64,000 nt of DNA from a virus. The stretch lies in the IMG/VR virus record IMGVR_UViG_3300038409_000069, positions 1 to 64,000 of that record; one strand, 5' to 3'. Positions 50,561 to 57,492 of this stretch are shown here, one piece after another (positions within the stretch are counted from its first letter, which is position 1; each line of letters starts with the position of its first letter). Under the pieces are notes generated by a model that did not search any database, was not told the DNA's origin, and saw only the letters and a list, made by a program, of their open reading frames with translations. A program made the translations under genes and the position numbers.

Positions 50561-51207
50561 GCGATTGCCATTGCTCCATTCAAAAGCCCAAGGTCCGCCA
50601 ACGCCTGAGGCGATGGCAGCCGTTTCTTCCGTTCCACCTTTCGGGAGGGAGCGCGCTGCTGCTGCCCTTGGGTAGCAAGCAGCGGCGCGCGACCGAGGCA
50701 CGGCGCCGCCGGAGAAGACTCTTCTTTCTTTGGTTCTGGATCTGGATATGGTTTAGCAAAAAGCGGCGCTTGATTTTCCGAGACTTTTTCGTTTTGGCTT
50801 GGCAAGTCACTTTCGAAGTCACTTCCAGAGTCACTTGCCAAGTCACTTGCGAAGTGGCGCGCGGCGGCGCCCTTTTTCCCCTGCTCCGAATACTCTTCCC
50901 AACGGCGCTCCATCTTGCCCAATTCGACGATGGCGCGGCCGTTCGAAATCATGCCGCCGGCGATCGTGATCTTCTTCGCCTCGACGAGTTCGCGCTTGAT
51001 CCGCTTCCACCGTTGCGTGGTCGTGTTGGCCTGGCGCGCCAGCCAAATGTCGTCGTCGGCGATCGGCCCGGCTTCCTCGTAAATCAGGTCGAGGATGAGG
51101 TTATAGGCGCCGCGCTGCTCCAGGTTCAGCTTCGCCATTCCGCGCAACGCATTGGCCTGATACCGTGGGTAGTAGGGCATCTTGTGAAAGACTTCCGGAG
51201 ATGTCAT
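50557..51207 (-). CDS. DUF1376-type phage replication protein, 216 aa
   Basis: ATG at 51207 with GAGGAG five bases before; a TTG at 51222 is unlikely. The N-terminus (FHKMPYYPRYQANALRGMAK followed by NLEQRGAYNLILDLIYEEAG) is the DUF1376 domain of phage replication-region proteins. The Ser/Asp-rich middle is encoded by a 12-base tandem repeat (50804-50855), and the C-terminus is basic. Overlaps the helicase start. Confidence 0.75.
   Translation of the reverse strand: MTSPEVFHKMPYYPRYQANALRGMAKLNLEQRGAYNLILDLIYEEAGPIADDDIWLARQANTTTQRWKRIKRELVEAKKITIAGGMISNGRAIVELGKMERRWEEYSEQGKKGAAARHFASDLASDSGSDFESDLPSQNEKVSENQAPLFAKPYPDPEPKKEESSPAAPCLGRAPLLATQGQQQRAPSRKVERKKRLPSPQALADLGLLNGAMAIA
50804..50855 (-). 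repeat. 12-bp tandem repeat within coding sequence
   Basis: Four units of a 12-base repeat (AAGTCACTTNNN and variants) beginning at 50804, 50816, 50828 and 50840, plus a partial fifth. They encode the Ser-Asp-Leu/Ser-Asp repeats of the DUF1376 protein. Unit number may vary between relatives. Confidence 0.75.
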
Positions 51208-51241
51208 ATTCTCCTCGTTCAACGTGTGAGTGATTGGAATA

Positions 51242-51281
51242 TCGGCGGCTCGGCGGTGACACGCCGGCCGCCGAATTTTTT
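51242..51281 (+). terminator. Strong rightward intrinsic terminator in a leftward operon
   Basis: A 13-bp GC-rich stem (TCGGCGGC and CGGCG paired with CGCCG and GCCGCCGA, one bulged T) is followed by six T residues at 51276-51281 on the plus strand. Flanking genes are all leftward, so it faces away from them; it could stop antisense rightward RNA. In the leftward sense the same hairpin has no T-run. Confidence 0.7.
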
Positions 51282-51528
51282 AGGGTAAGCCCTTCTCCGG
51301 CAGCGTGGACTTGGATGCCCTCGGATAGTGCCTGATCACGAGCGCGAGCTTTGAATCCTCGATCTCGCCGAGGACTTGAAAGAAGGCTTCCGGCAATGCC
51401 GGGCCTTCCGCGTCCCAGGTGATTTCGATGCAGCAGCGCTTTGGGGCTGTCTCCATCCGGCGTCTGAATTCAGCCATGTTGAGGCTGGAGTCGGGGCCGA
51501 GGATGCGGCGGGGGAGGCCGGTGCTCAT
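51280..51528 (-). CDS. Hypothetical protein, 82 aa
   Basis: ATG at 51528 (MSTGLPRRILGPDSSLNMAE) overlaps the previous stop. The central strand-rich part (PKRCCIEITWDAEGPALPEA) is followed by a basic tail. The gene end overlaps the T-run of the rightward terminator. Function unknown. Confidence 0.55.
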   Translation of the reverse strand: MSTGLPRRILGPDSSLNMAEFRRRMETAPKRCCIEITWDAEGPALPEAFFQVLGEIEDSKLALVIRHYPRASKSTLPEKGLP

Positions 51529-51779
51529 GTCGTCTCCTCGAATTTCTTGCGGTAGACGGGAGGGGACTTGATGCGCTGGTCTGGGCCGGCGGCGCGCTTC
51601 ACGTAGGTGCGCGCTTTCATCGGCCCGTGAGTCGAAGAGACGCGCTCGAGTTCGACGACCTTGCCTTCCCTCTTGATGAGGGATTCAGCCGGGACGCGGA
51701 CGATCTCCGCGCTCGGAGCCGCCAAGGCGATGAGGTAGAGCTTGTCCTTGGGGACGGGCGCGAGGTTGTCGAACTTCAT
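51525..51779 (-). CDS. Hypothetical protein, 84 aa
   Basis: ATG at 51779 (MKFDNLAPVPKDKLYLIALA) overlaps the stop of the upstream gene. A short beta-rich region (AEIVRVPAESLIKREGKVVE) is followed by a basic C-terminus. The frame continues upstream but in an antisense-like sequence. Confidence 0.5.
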   Translation of the reverse strand: MKFDNLAPVPKDKLYLIALAAPSAEIVRVPAESLIKREGKVVELERVSSTHGPMKARTYVKRAAGPDQRIKSPPVYRKKFEETT

Positions 51780-52150
51780 TCTCCCTCTCCCTTTTCGCTG
51801 GGGTTGGGAGGAAGAGGGACCGGTTGCCAGAAGAGCGGCTCCAGATATGGAGCCGGGACGTTTGGGTCCATGCACGAAACCCAACCCTGCTTACCCCCAA
51901 AGCGCCAATACCCCTCACACGCAAACGGATCTTTTCCGCCATAGCAGGCGAGCAAGATGCGAACCGCCATGCCGAAGCGGTCCGGCTCCTTCGGCGCCGT
52001 CTCGATCGGTTGCCAGCCTTCGGAGATTGTGAAGCCGGCTACCTTCGCGGCAAACATCACGTCGTCCGTCATGCGCGCTGCATCGCGTTCGCTCAGATTG
52101 TCGTCGCCTTCGAGAAGGGAGCCGATCAGAAGTTTTCTCACTTTGCTCAT
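51776..52150 (-). CDS. DUF551-like protein, 124 aa
   Basis: ATG at 52150 (MSKVRKLLIGSLLEGDDNLS). The stretch EGWQPIETAPKEPDRFGMAV and the C-terminal PLFWQPVPLPPNP match the small W-x-P-I-E-T-A-P domain common in phage hypothetical proteins. Coupled at both ends. Function unknown. Confidence 0.6.
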   Translation of the reverse strand: MSKVRKLLIGSLLEGDDNLSERDAARMTDDVMFAAKVAGFTISEGWQPIETAPKEPDRFGMAVRILLACYGGKDPFACEGYWRFGGKQGWVSCMDPNVPAPYLEPLFWQPVPLPPNPSEKGEGE

Positions 52151-52635
52151 GCCGCCCTCCGTCCCTGATGCTTGTCGACGACGATTTTGAGGTGTTCTTT
52201 GCAGTACGGGCGGTTTGCTTCGTTCTGTGCGATCGGCTGGCCGCAGCAGGGCGAATGCGCGTTTACGGGGCCAAGGGCCGGGCCGAAGATGAAAGCGCAC
52301 TGAGACGGTTTGCGCTTCGAGAACGGGATCGGGTCAGGCGGCGGGACGCGCTCGGGCGGGGCCTTGCATCGGGGCGGATGCGGGATGGCCGCGGGGTTGC
52401 GCTTCGCCTGCATCAATTGCTTGGCGTGCTTCGAGAGCTGCGCCTGTTTGGACGTGGGCGTGCCGATGCGAACGAGTTTGCCGATTACGGCGTTGCGCGT
52501 GACGTTCGCGCCTGGCTCCGCAAGATTGATCGCATTGGCGATCTGACTTGCAGACATCCCGGCCACCTGGAATTGTCGCAGGAGGCGGACGCGGTCGTCG
52601 GTCCAACGGTTCGGCTGGTTGTCGCCTCTAGGCAT
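52147..52635 (-). CDS. gcrA: GcrA-family cell-cycle regulator, 162 aa
   Basis: ATG at 52635. The N-terminal domain (NRWTDDRVRLLRQFQVAGMS then ASQIANAINLAEPGANVTRN, AVIGKLVRIG) is the GcrA DNA-binding fold, which in alphaproteobacteria binds GANTC-methylated promoters with RNA polymerase sigma70. The C-terminal part contains Cys/His residues (SPCCGQPIAQNEANRPYCKE). It is in the leftward early region. Carriage by a phage suggests it redirects host cell-cycle or methylation-dependent transcription. Confidence 0.8.
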   Translation of the reverse strand: MPRGDNQPNRWTDDRVRLLRQFQVAGMSASQIANAINLAEPGANVTRNAVIGKLVRIGTPTSKQAQLSKHAKQLMQAKRNPAAIPHPPRCKAPPERVPPPDPIPFSKRKPSQCAFIFGPALGPVNAHSPCCGQPIAQNEANRPYCKEHLKIVVDKHQGRRAA

Positions 52636-52981
52636 CGAACACCCCCGGATGCGCGACCTCGTCGATAAGGCGCAGCATGTGTCTTCGCGCTTTGTTGCTG
52701 ACCCGACGCGCTCCGCGGCCTCGCTGTGAAGCTTGCGGATAGGCGATGAGAGCGTAAGCTGCTTCGCACCAGGCGAGACGCTCGCGTTCCGAACCAAACA
52801 CCGCGTCGTTGCGCTCAGACGCGCTGTGGGCGCGCAGAACCGCCAGGGGCGGCATCCGTAGGCCCTTCGGGTTCAGCGGGGTTTCTGAGGCAGTCTGTGC
52901 AGATTGTGCGCCAACTGGTCCGGCTTGCGCCGGCGCAGCCCCGAAGACGACGGCGCCGAGAGCGGCGAAGAGGCTTTTCAT
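52628..52981 (-). CDS. Secreted hypothetical protein, 117 aa
   Basis: ATG at 52981 overlaps the next stop. A clear signal peptide (MKSLFAALGAVVFGAAPAQA, AQA cleavage) precedes a charged mature domain with Cys (RLAWCEAAYALIAYP) and a basic end. Exported; role unknown. Confidence 0.6.
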   Translation of the reverse strand: MKSLFAALGAVVFGAAPAQAGPVGAQSAQTASETPLNPKGLRMPPLAVLRAHSASERNDAVFGSERERLAWCEAAYALIAYPQASQRGRGARRVSNKARRHMLRLIDEVAHPGVFDA

Positions 52982-53247
52982 GAGCGCCCTCCGAACATGT
53001 CGGGCGTGTCTGGGCAGCGCTCAGGCTTGGGCGCATCCTCGTCTTCGCGCTCGTCGAACTCGGGGCAGCCTCGACAATCGCTCTCGTTGACGCGGTGTGG
53101 CGACTTCCGATCGATCAGGTCATGAACCCATTGAGGGGCCTCGATGTAGGCGTCCCATACGCTGTCATGGTCGCCATTGTCGGCGCGATAGGGCCAATGG
53201 CAGCTAGTGCCGTCGCCGTAGATGCAGGTTGCGCAGGTCTGGCTCAT
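52978..53247 (-). CDS. Cys-rich probable metal-binding protein, 89 aa
   Basis: ATG at 53247 (MSQTCATCIYGDGTSCHWPY). Cys residues in CxxC-type spacing recur (CATC, then SCHW, DCRGC, RCP), with an acidic C-terminus. A small metal-binding knuckle protein of unknown role, ATGA-coupled to neighbours. Confidence 0.6.
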   Translation of the reverse strand: MSQTCATCIYGDGTSCHWPYRADNGDHDSVWDAYIEAPQWVHDLIDRKSPHRVNESDCRGCPEFDEREDEDAPKPERCPDTPDMFGGRS

Positions 53248-53819
53248 GTCGTCTCCCCTCCGCGCGAAAGATGTGCGGGCGGCTGTTCGCCAAGGGACGG
53301 TTCGCCGCCCGCAGTTTGGGGTCGAGGGAAGGAAGAAAGGGCGGGAGACGCGCTGGTTCTGGCGTCTCCCGCAGTGTCGCCAGCCGCGGGAGGAATGTGT
53401 GCCGGCGAATTCACGTTCGTGTTTTCCGCGCGCTTCTGCGCGAGTCGCAGCGACTCGGCGGCGATCGCGAAGATGGTTTCGTAGTGGCCGCGTCCGCGCT
53501 CTTGGGCGCGGTTCCAGGCGGCGCAGAGCGCGTCACGCTCTGCTTCGCTCCAAACGCGCGGGACTTCGATTGCCGCGCTCAGCGACGCATTTAGAGCGAC
53601 GATGCGGCGGACCTGATCGGCAAGGCGATCCTCAACGCAGCCGCCTACAATCCCGCACAGTTCGGCCAGCACACCGAGAGCAAACTGCGAATCCCGGTGC
53701 GTCCATTCGAGGAAGTTGGCCGCCGTATGGTCGAGGTCGCAATTGACCTTCGCGCTATCTCCTACCCACGTAGGCGCGCGCGTGCGCAATCGCTCAATGA
53801 TGCGTTCGACGTTTGACAC
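53244..53819 (-). CDS. Hypothetical protein, 191 aa (GTG start)
   Basis: The GTG at 53819 has no ATG alternative upstream. The helical N-terminal region (RIIERLRTRAPTWVGDSAKV) and middle (LCAAWNRAQERGRGHYETIF) are followed by a Pro/Ser-rich disordered tail. It is the start of a coupled leftward run. No family recognised. Confidence 0.55.
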   Translation of the reverse strand: MSNVERIIERLRTRAPTWVGDSAKVNCDLDHTAANFLEWTHRDSQFALGVLAELCGIVGGCVEDRLADQVRRIVALNASLSAAIEVPRVWSEAERDALCAAWNRAQERGRGHYETIFAIAAESLRLAQKRAENTNVNSPAHIPPAAGDTAGDARTSASPALSSFPRPQTAGGEPSLGEQPPAHLSRGGETT

Positions 53820-53874
53820 TGAACCCCCAAACTCCGTTTGCGGAGCACCCCAGAAAAACCCAAGCCTTGCGGCG

Positions 53875-54000
53875 TCAGAACGCCCTGACGTGAGCGTCTT
53901 TGCGCGCCTCCTCCTGTTTGTAGTCGGCGCAATCGATCATGAGCGCGACAATCAGCGCGAACGCGCACAGGATGATGAAAACTGCGATCTGCTCGTTCAC
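53875..54000 (-). CDS. Small membrane peptide, 41 aa (GTG start)
   Basis: GTG at 54000 overlaps the preceding TGA (GTGA); stop at 53875. One transmembrane segment (AVFIILCAFALIVALMIDCA) and a charged tail (YKQEEARKDAHVRAF). It pairs in tandem with the 53997-54116 peptide. Possibly part of a membrane complex; unknown. Confidence 0.5.
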   Translation of the reverse strand: MNEQIAVFIILCAFALIVALMIDCADYKQEEARKDAHVRAF

Positions 54001-54116
54001 GGCTCATCCTCCGGATGGTTCGCGACCGTCCAGATCGCGATCGGGCCGACGATCGGGACGAAGATGCCGAGGAAGACGAAAAGCATCTCGAGAGCGGTGA
54101 GGCTGGGTTCGTTCAT
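53997..54116 (-). CDS. Small membrane peptide, 39 aa
   Basis: ATG at 54116; stop at 53997 overlapping the next GTG. One hydrophobic segment (LFVFLGIFVPIVGPIAIWTV) with an acidic C-terminus (NHPEDEP). Coupled to the 54113 gene upstream. Confidence 0.5.
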   Translation of the reverse strand: MNEPSLTALEMLFVFLGIFVPIVGPIAIWTVANHPEDEP

Positions 54117-54322
54117 GCGCGCTCTCCCGCGCGTTGCTGCTCGCGCCAGCGCTTGAACGCGGCGCGGTTGGCTGCATATTCCCGCTGGCTGCGATCGACG
54201 TAGCGGCGCGCGAGTTCCTCGGTCGCTTCCTTGAGCCGCTGTTCAACGACGACGCGTCGCGCCTTTAGCTCTTCGATCAGGGCGCTCAGCGTGGCGCTGT
54301 CCATGTGCGCGAGGTTGCTCAT
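54113..54322 (-). CDS. Helical hypothetical protein, 69 aa
   Basis: ATG at 54322 (GTG at 54328 possible). Highly charged coiled-coil-like protein (LIEELKARRVVVEQRLKEAT...). ATGA-coupled to the membrane peptide downstream and to a 39-aa frame upstream. Function unknown. Confidence 0.55.
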   Translation of the reverse strand: MSNLAHMDSATLSALIEELKARRVVVEQRLKEATEELARRYVDRSQREYAANRAAFKRWREQQRAGERA

Positions 54323-54438
54323 GCGCACCCCCGTTCGCCATTCGGTCGCGAAGTATTCTCGCTGAGGTCATCGAATCGATGAACGCCCGTGCGTTCGCTC
54401 TGCGCACGGCGCGCGCGGGAGTGAGGTGAATTCCTCAT
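54319..54438 (-). CDS. Possible small protein, 39 aa
   Basis: ATG at 54438; stop at 54319 overlapping the next ATG. The Arg/Ser-rich sequence (MRNSPHSRARRAQSERTGVH...) could be real or a chance frame. Support is only the operon-style overlap. Confidence 0.3.
   Translation of the reverse strand: MRNSPHSRARRAQSERTGVHRFDDLSENTSRPNGERGCA
54411..54419 (-). promoter_or_regulatory. GCGCGCGGG match (possible copy 5)
   Basis: Nine bases match the core of the late-region element, 89-97 bases upstream of the 54322 start and inside the 39-aa frame. It lacks the following TT and the downstream AAAT seen at the other copies, so it may be chance. Confidence 0.25.
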
Positions 54439-54490
54439 TGTCAGGTTGATGCGAGGAAGAAAACCAAGTCCCCAGTCGTTATTTGCTTGA

Positions 54491-54514
54491 ACTGCCGGCG
54501 ATGATGACGGCAGT
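54491..54514. other. Hairpin upstream of the 54559 gene
   Basis: ACTGCCG (54491-54497) pairs with CGGCAGT (54508-54514) around a 10-base loop. It lies between the leftward small genes and the rightward gene at 54559. Operator or leader structure is possible. Confidence 0.4.
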
Positions 54515-54558
54515 GTAACGAAACAAAACGTGGGTCCCAAGGGACGGGGGAGGTGGGC

Positions 54559-54762
54559 ATGAAGCGCACAAAAGGCGCGCTGCGAAACTGTGCGCTCTAC
54601 ACTCAGATCGAGCTGACCATCTGCCACGGGAATGTGTATTTCACGATGAGCAACGAGCGCGGCGCGACTATTTCCGGCTACGTGCCGGTCGATGTTTGGC
54701 GCGCCTCGGTGAGGGCTTTGCCGCCGCCGGACAACAAGGTGCCGTTTCGGGCGCGTCATTGA
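54559..54762 (+). CDS. Hypothetical protein, 67 aa
   Basis: ATG at 54559 preceded by GGGGGAGG; GTG 54553 is possible. The product MKRTKGALRNCALYTQIELT and the following beta-rich segment (NVYFTMSNERGATISGYVPV) look like a compact small fold. It is a lone rightward gene converging with the Xre gene 54756-55028 (overlap 7 bases). Function unknown. Confidence 0.55.
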   Translation: MKRTKGALRNCALYTQIELTICHGNVYFTMSNERGATISGYVPVDVWRASVRALPPPDNKVPFRARH

Positions 54763-55028
54763 GCGGCCTCCAAGGCAGGCTCGCGCTCCTTGTCGGGCTC
54801 AGGCGATTTCATGCGTTTGGCGCGCATGCGCGGCTCGGCGATTTGATCCCGCGTGAGTTCGGTGACGGCGATAATCCGCTCTTCGACGGCAGCGCTCGGC
54901 GGGCTCGCGCCCCGTTCGATGCGCGAGAGCTGCGCGTCTTTGATCCCAAAGAGGGGGGCCGCCTGATGGAGGTCGAAGTTCTTCTTCTTCCGCCAAAGCC
55001 GGAGCGGCGAATCATATTTCTCGCTCAT
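54756..55028 (-). CDS. Xre-family (Cro/CI-like) regulator, 90 aa
   Basis: ATG at 55028; upstream in-frame residues overlap the operator. Residues 1-60 fit an HTH_3 domain (LRLWRKKKNFDLHQAAPLFG followed by IKDAQLSRIERGASPP). The C-terminus is charged and disordered. It is leftward and divergent from 55124-55504. Its promoter region contains the palindrome CTTGCAC-ATG-GTGCAAG (55039-55055), which it probably binds. Confidence 0.75.
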   Translation of the reverse strand: MSEKYDSPLRLWRKKKNFDLHQAAPLFGIKDAQLSRIERGASPPSAAVEERIIAVTELTRDQIAEPRMRAKRMKSPEPDKEREPALEAAQ

Positions 55029-55038
55029 CGCCGGTAGG

Positions 55039-55055
55039 CTTGCACATGGTGCAAG
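55039..55055. promoter_or_regulatory. Operator OA: perfect CTTGCAC-N3-GTGCAAG
   Basis: A perfect 7-bp inverted repeat with a 3-base centre (ATG), located between the two divergent Xre genes. Two more 17-base copies lie at 55555-55571 and 55600-55616. In the leftward sense a TTGACC stands just upstream of this site (plus-strand GGTCAA at 55059-55064), so the repeat covers a promoter. Confidence 0.8.
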
Positions 55056-55123
55056 TTCGGTCAAGACGGATGGTTAACCCATTGCTGCCATTCTTGCTTT
55101 CCGGGCGATGGGGGCCCTGAGGG

Positions 55124-55504
55124 ATGGCCCGTATGCTGCCTTCTATGGCGTTGAGGGCCCGAAAGAAAGAAGCCGGGGCCATACCCCGGAATTTCATACG
55201 GGAATGGCGGGAAGCGGAGGGCTGGACCCTCCTAGAGCTGCTCGACCACCTGGCGCCCCTGCATGTCCGGATGACGGAGGGCAATCTGTCCAAGATGGAG
55301 CGCTCGAAAACCCCCGTCGATACAGGCACTTTGCACGCCATGGCGGTTGTCTTCAAGACGAGCCCGATAGCCCTTATGCTGGGGCCGCCCGGCGATCCGC
55401 TGGTCATGGCTATCGACGCCCTAGGGCCACTGGACAAAGAGGACCGCGCCGACGCCGTGGCGTCCCTCCTCTCCATGCTGAGGCTCGCCAAGCGGGCCGG
55501 CTGA
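55124..55504 (+). CDS. Xre-type DNA-binding protein, 126 aa
   Basis: The HTH-like segment (FIREWREAEGWTLLELLDHL, then RMTEGNLSKMERSKTPVDTG) fits a phage repressor or anti-repressor. The C-terminal part is helical and hydrophobic (LGPPGDPLVMAIDALGPLDK) and could mediate oligomerisation. Starts at 55124, 55133 or 55145 are all possible. With 54756-55028 it forms a divergent lysogeny switch around the operator OA; the copies OB and OC lie just after this gene. Confidence 0.7.
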   Translation: MARMLPSMALRARKKEAGAIPRNFIREWREAEGWTLLELLDHLAPLHVRMTEGNLSKMERSKTPVDTGTLHAMAVVFKTSPIALMLGPPGDPLVMAIDALGPLDKEDRADAVASLLSMLRLAKRAG

Positions 55505-55532
55505 CGGCCTAAGCCTCTGAAATCGCGGGCGA

Positions 55533-55616
55533 CTTGCACTAGGCGATATTTTTTCTTGCATATGGTGCAAGTTTGGCTTGCCCTTAACCAAACTTCGTGC
55601 TTGCCTGTAGTGCAAG
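55533..55616. promoter_or_regulatory. Operators OB and OC plus a half-site before the early rightward operon
   Basis: A half-site CTTGCAC at 55533-55539, OB (CTTGCATATGGTGCAAG, 55555-55571, one arm change) and OC (CTTGCCTGTAGTGCAAG, 55600-55616, arm changes) match OA at 55039. They lie between the Xre gene and the first early gene at 55670, in an AT-rich stretch (TATTTTTTCTTGCATAT) where the rightward promoter must be. The graded match suggests ordered occupancy. Confidence 0.75.
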
Positions 55617-55669
55617 TTCAGGCCGCGATTCGGCGCCCCCGGCGCAGACGCGGGAATGGGAGAGGGCAA

Positions 55670-56236
55670 ATGGCCGTACAGGCGACAGCGACACTTCGGG
55701 CGATCAGCCCTTACTCGCAATCACGGGCGCACGAGACGCCGAAGAAAGAGAAGGAGACGCCGGACGCCTACGAGGTTCGGACGTGGCCTGAGAAAGCGCA
55801 CTTCGACGACAAGGGCGCCGTCTTCATCCCGCCGATGTCGTTCAAGATGAGCCTGGATGCGGCGGCGAAGTATCTGTCGATCCAGATCCCGGGCAAGGGC
55901 AAGAGCACCTACACGAAGCACTTCGCCAGCGGCGTGCTCGTTCTCAACCCCGTCTATGTCGGGGTGAAGAAGAGCGAGCTTCGCTACGATCGCATTCACG
56001 CCAACGCGGATGGCGTTCGCGGCTCCGGCAAGCGCGTCTGGCGCTACTTCCCGCGCATCGAAGATTGGAAGGCCGACGTCGAGTTCAACATCTACGACGA
56101 GGCCGTGACGCGGGACGTGTTCACGCGGGTTCTGGAAGAGGCCGGGAAGTTCATCGGGATTGGCCGCTTTCGTCCTCAGAACGGCGGGTTTTATGGCCGC
56201 TTTGCCGTGGAGGGCGTGAAGTGGCAAGAGATTTGA
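55670..56236 (+). CDS. Conserved phage early protein of unknown function, 188 aa
   Basis: ATG at 55670 after GGGAGAGGG; the frame runs upstream to 55556 through the operators and is not used. Soluble protein with a Lys-rich region (KEKETPDAYEVRTWPEKAHF), a beta-rich core (GVLVLNPVYVGVKKSELRYD) and FIGIGRFRPQNGGFYGRFAV near the C-terminus, a stretch I associate with conserved phage proteins without being able to name the family. It is the first gene of the rightward early operon under operator control. It directly precedes the repeat-rich tract. Confidence 0.65.
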   Translation: MAVQATATLRAISPYSQSRAHETPKKEKETPDAYEVRTWPEKAHFDDKGAVFIPPMSFKMSLDAAAKYLSIQIPGKGKSTYTKHFASGVLVLNPVYVGVKKSELRYDRIHANADGVRGSGKRVWRYFPRIEDWKADVEFNIYDEAVTRDVFTRVLEEAGKFIGIGRFRPQNGGFYGRFAVEGVKWQEI

Positions 56237-56776
56237 TCCACCTCGCGGCGCGGCTCAACACCGCACACCGCCTCACGGCACAACACCCCACTCCGCAACG
56301 CACCTCTACGCGACACCGCGCAACGCGCCTCTATGCCTCGCCCAGCGACACAACTCCGCGCAACCCAACGCGACGTTTTCCTGTTCGCTCATTATCCCGC
56401 GCTGCTCGGCGTCTCGCCTCGCAACGCGCCACGTCACACCACGCCGCAACGCGACGCAGCGATTTCCTGTTTTTGGCTACGCTGCGCACCGCGTCACTGC
56501 GCTGCGCACCGCGACACCGCGCAACGCGACGTTTTCGGTTTCTCCCTTTCCGCAGCGCGTCGCTACGCAACTTCGCGCTCCGCGCGACGCGATGCAACGT
56601 TCGAGTTTTCAGCGCACCTTGCCGCGCCGCTGCCCGTCGCAGCGCGTCACGTCACAGCGCCCCACGCCGCAACGCTCATTCATCCAGTTTTCAGCGCCGC
56701 ACTGCGCAGCACATCGCCACACATCGCACCACTGCACGGCACAGCATCCCGCAACGCAACGCCCTTGGAGTCCTGA
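56237..56776. repeat. 540-base gene-free tract with CGCAACGC repeats (possible replication origin)
   Basis: No stop-bounded gene with normal composition. The tract is C-rich on the plus strand and packed with CGCAACGC at 56294, 56319, 56420, 56445, 56520, 56668, 56750 and 56755. Further variants include CGCAACCC at 56358, and CAACGCGACGTTTTC occurs at 56366 and again at 56522. Other direct repeats include GCTGCGCACCGCG at 56481 and 56501. Spacings of 25 bases occur twice, with 75 once. Iteron-like repeats just upstream of early genes fit a replication origin or protein-binding array; a degraded minisatellite is the alternative. Confidence 0.6.
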
Positions 56777-57298
56777 ATGCTTAACCTGACCGCCAGCCCT
56801 AAGCGCGCCGTCCAGATCGACCGGCTCACCGAGGCGCTTACCGCCCTCTCGATTGGCCAAGTCATCTCATACGAGACGCTGTCCAAGATTGCGGGCGAAC
56901 CTATGGGCAGCACGTCTTACGCTGTTCGCCGCGCCCTTTCGCGCGCCGAGAAAGAAACAGGCGCGCTCTTCGGCAATGTCCGGAATGAAGGCTTTCAGCG
57001 CCTCCGCGCCGAGCACGCCCCCGGCGTTGGCGGCAAGGCCAACGATCACATCCGCCGCCACGCTCGCAAGACTGAGCGCCGCCTTGGCTCATGGCGCCCG
57101 CCGAATGACGCGACGCAATCCCAAATCGCCGAAGTCGCCGCCTACCGCGCACACATGGGCATGGTCGCGAGCATCGCCACCAAGAACATCATCAAGTCAC
57201 TGACCAAGAGCATCGAGGAAGCCGCGCCGATCTCACCAGAAACGATGGCGCAGCGCCTTGCCGAAACGATGGGCAAGAGCCGTGACAAGGCCCGGTGA
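56777..57298 (+). CDS. Probable DNA-associated protein, 173 aa
   Basis: ATG at 56777 immediately after the repeat tract. The region near residues 15-75 (IGQVISYETLSKIAGEPMGS followed by YAVRRALSRAEKETGALFGN) looks like a winged-helix. A basic stretch with His (DHIRRHARKTERRLGS) and a C-terminal helix follow. Because it directly follows the CGCAACGC tract, it is a good candidate to bind it. Family not recognised. Confidence 0.6.
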   Translation: MLNLTASPKRAVQIDRLTEALTALSIGQVISYETLSKIAGEPMGSTSYAVRRALSRAEKETGALFGNVRNEGFQRLRAEHAPGVGGKANDHIRRHARKTERRLGSWRPPNDATQSQIAEVAAYRAHMGMVASIATKNIIKSLTKSIEEAAPISPETMAQRLAETMGKSRDKAR

Positions 57299-57492
57299 TG
57301 CTCTCCGACGCCTTCGTCGCCGCCCTCACCATAGCGATGTGGGAATGGATCAAGGCTGTAGTCCGCGCAGTCGCGCAGGCTCAGAGGGATTTTCAGCTTC
57401 GCCGCAAATCCCTTCGTTTTCCTTGCGGCGAGGAAGCGCCGGCCGGTCACCCAACGCATGTGCCGGCCGGCGCGAAGATTGGAGAGGCGTGA
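57298..57492 (+). CDS. Hypothetical protein, 64 aa
   Basis: ATG at 57298 in a TGATG junction with the previous gene; GTG at 57295 is possible. The N-terminal amphipathic, Trp-containing helix (AALTIAMWEWIKAVVRAVAQ) could be membrane-associated. The second half is Arg/Gly/Pro-rich. Function unknown. Confidence 0.5.
   Translation: MLSDAFVAALTIAMWEWIKAVVRAVAQAQRDFQLRRKSLRFPCGEEAPAGHPTHVPAGAKIGEA

Noticed and set aside
56065-56784. Open plus-strand frames through the CGCAACGC tract
   Set aside because: Arg/Thr/Ala/His-rich low-complexity translation. The openness comes from the C-rich composition.
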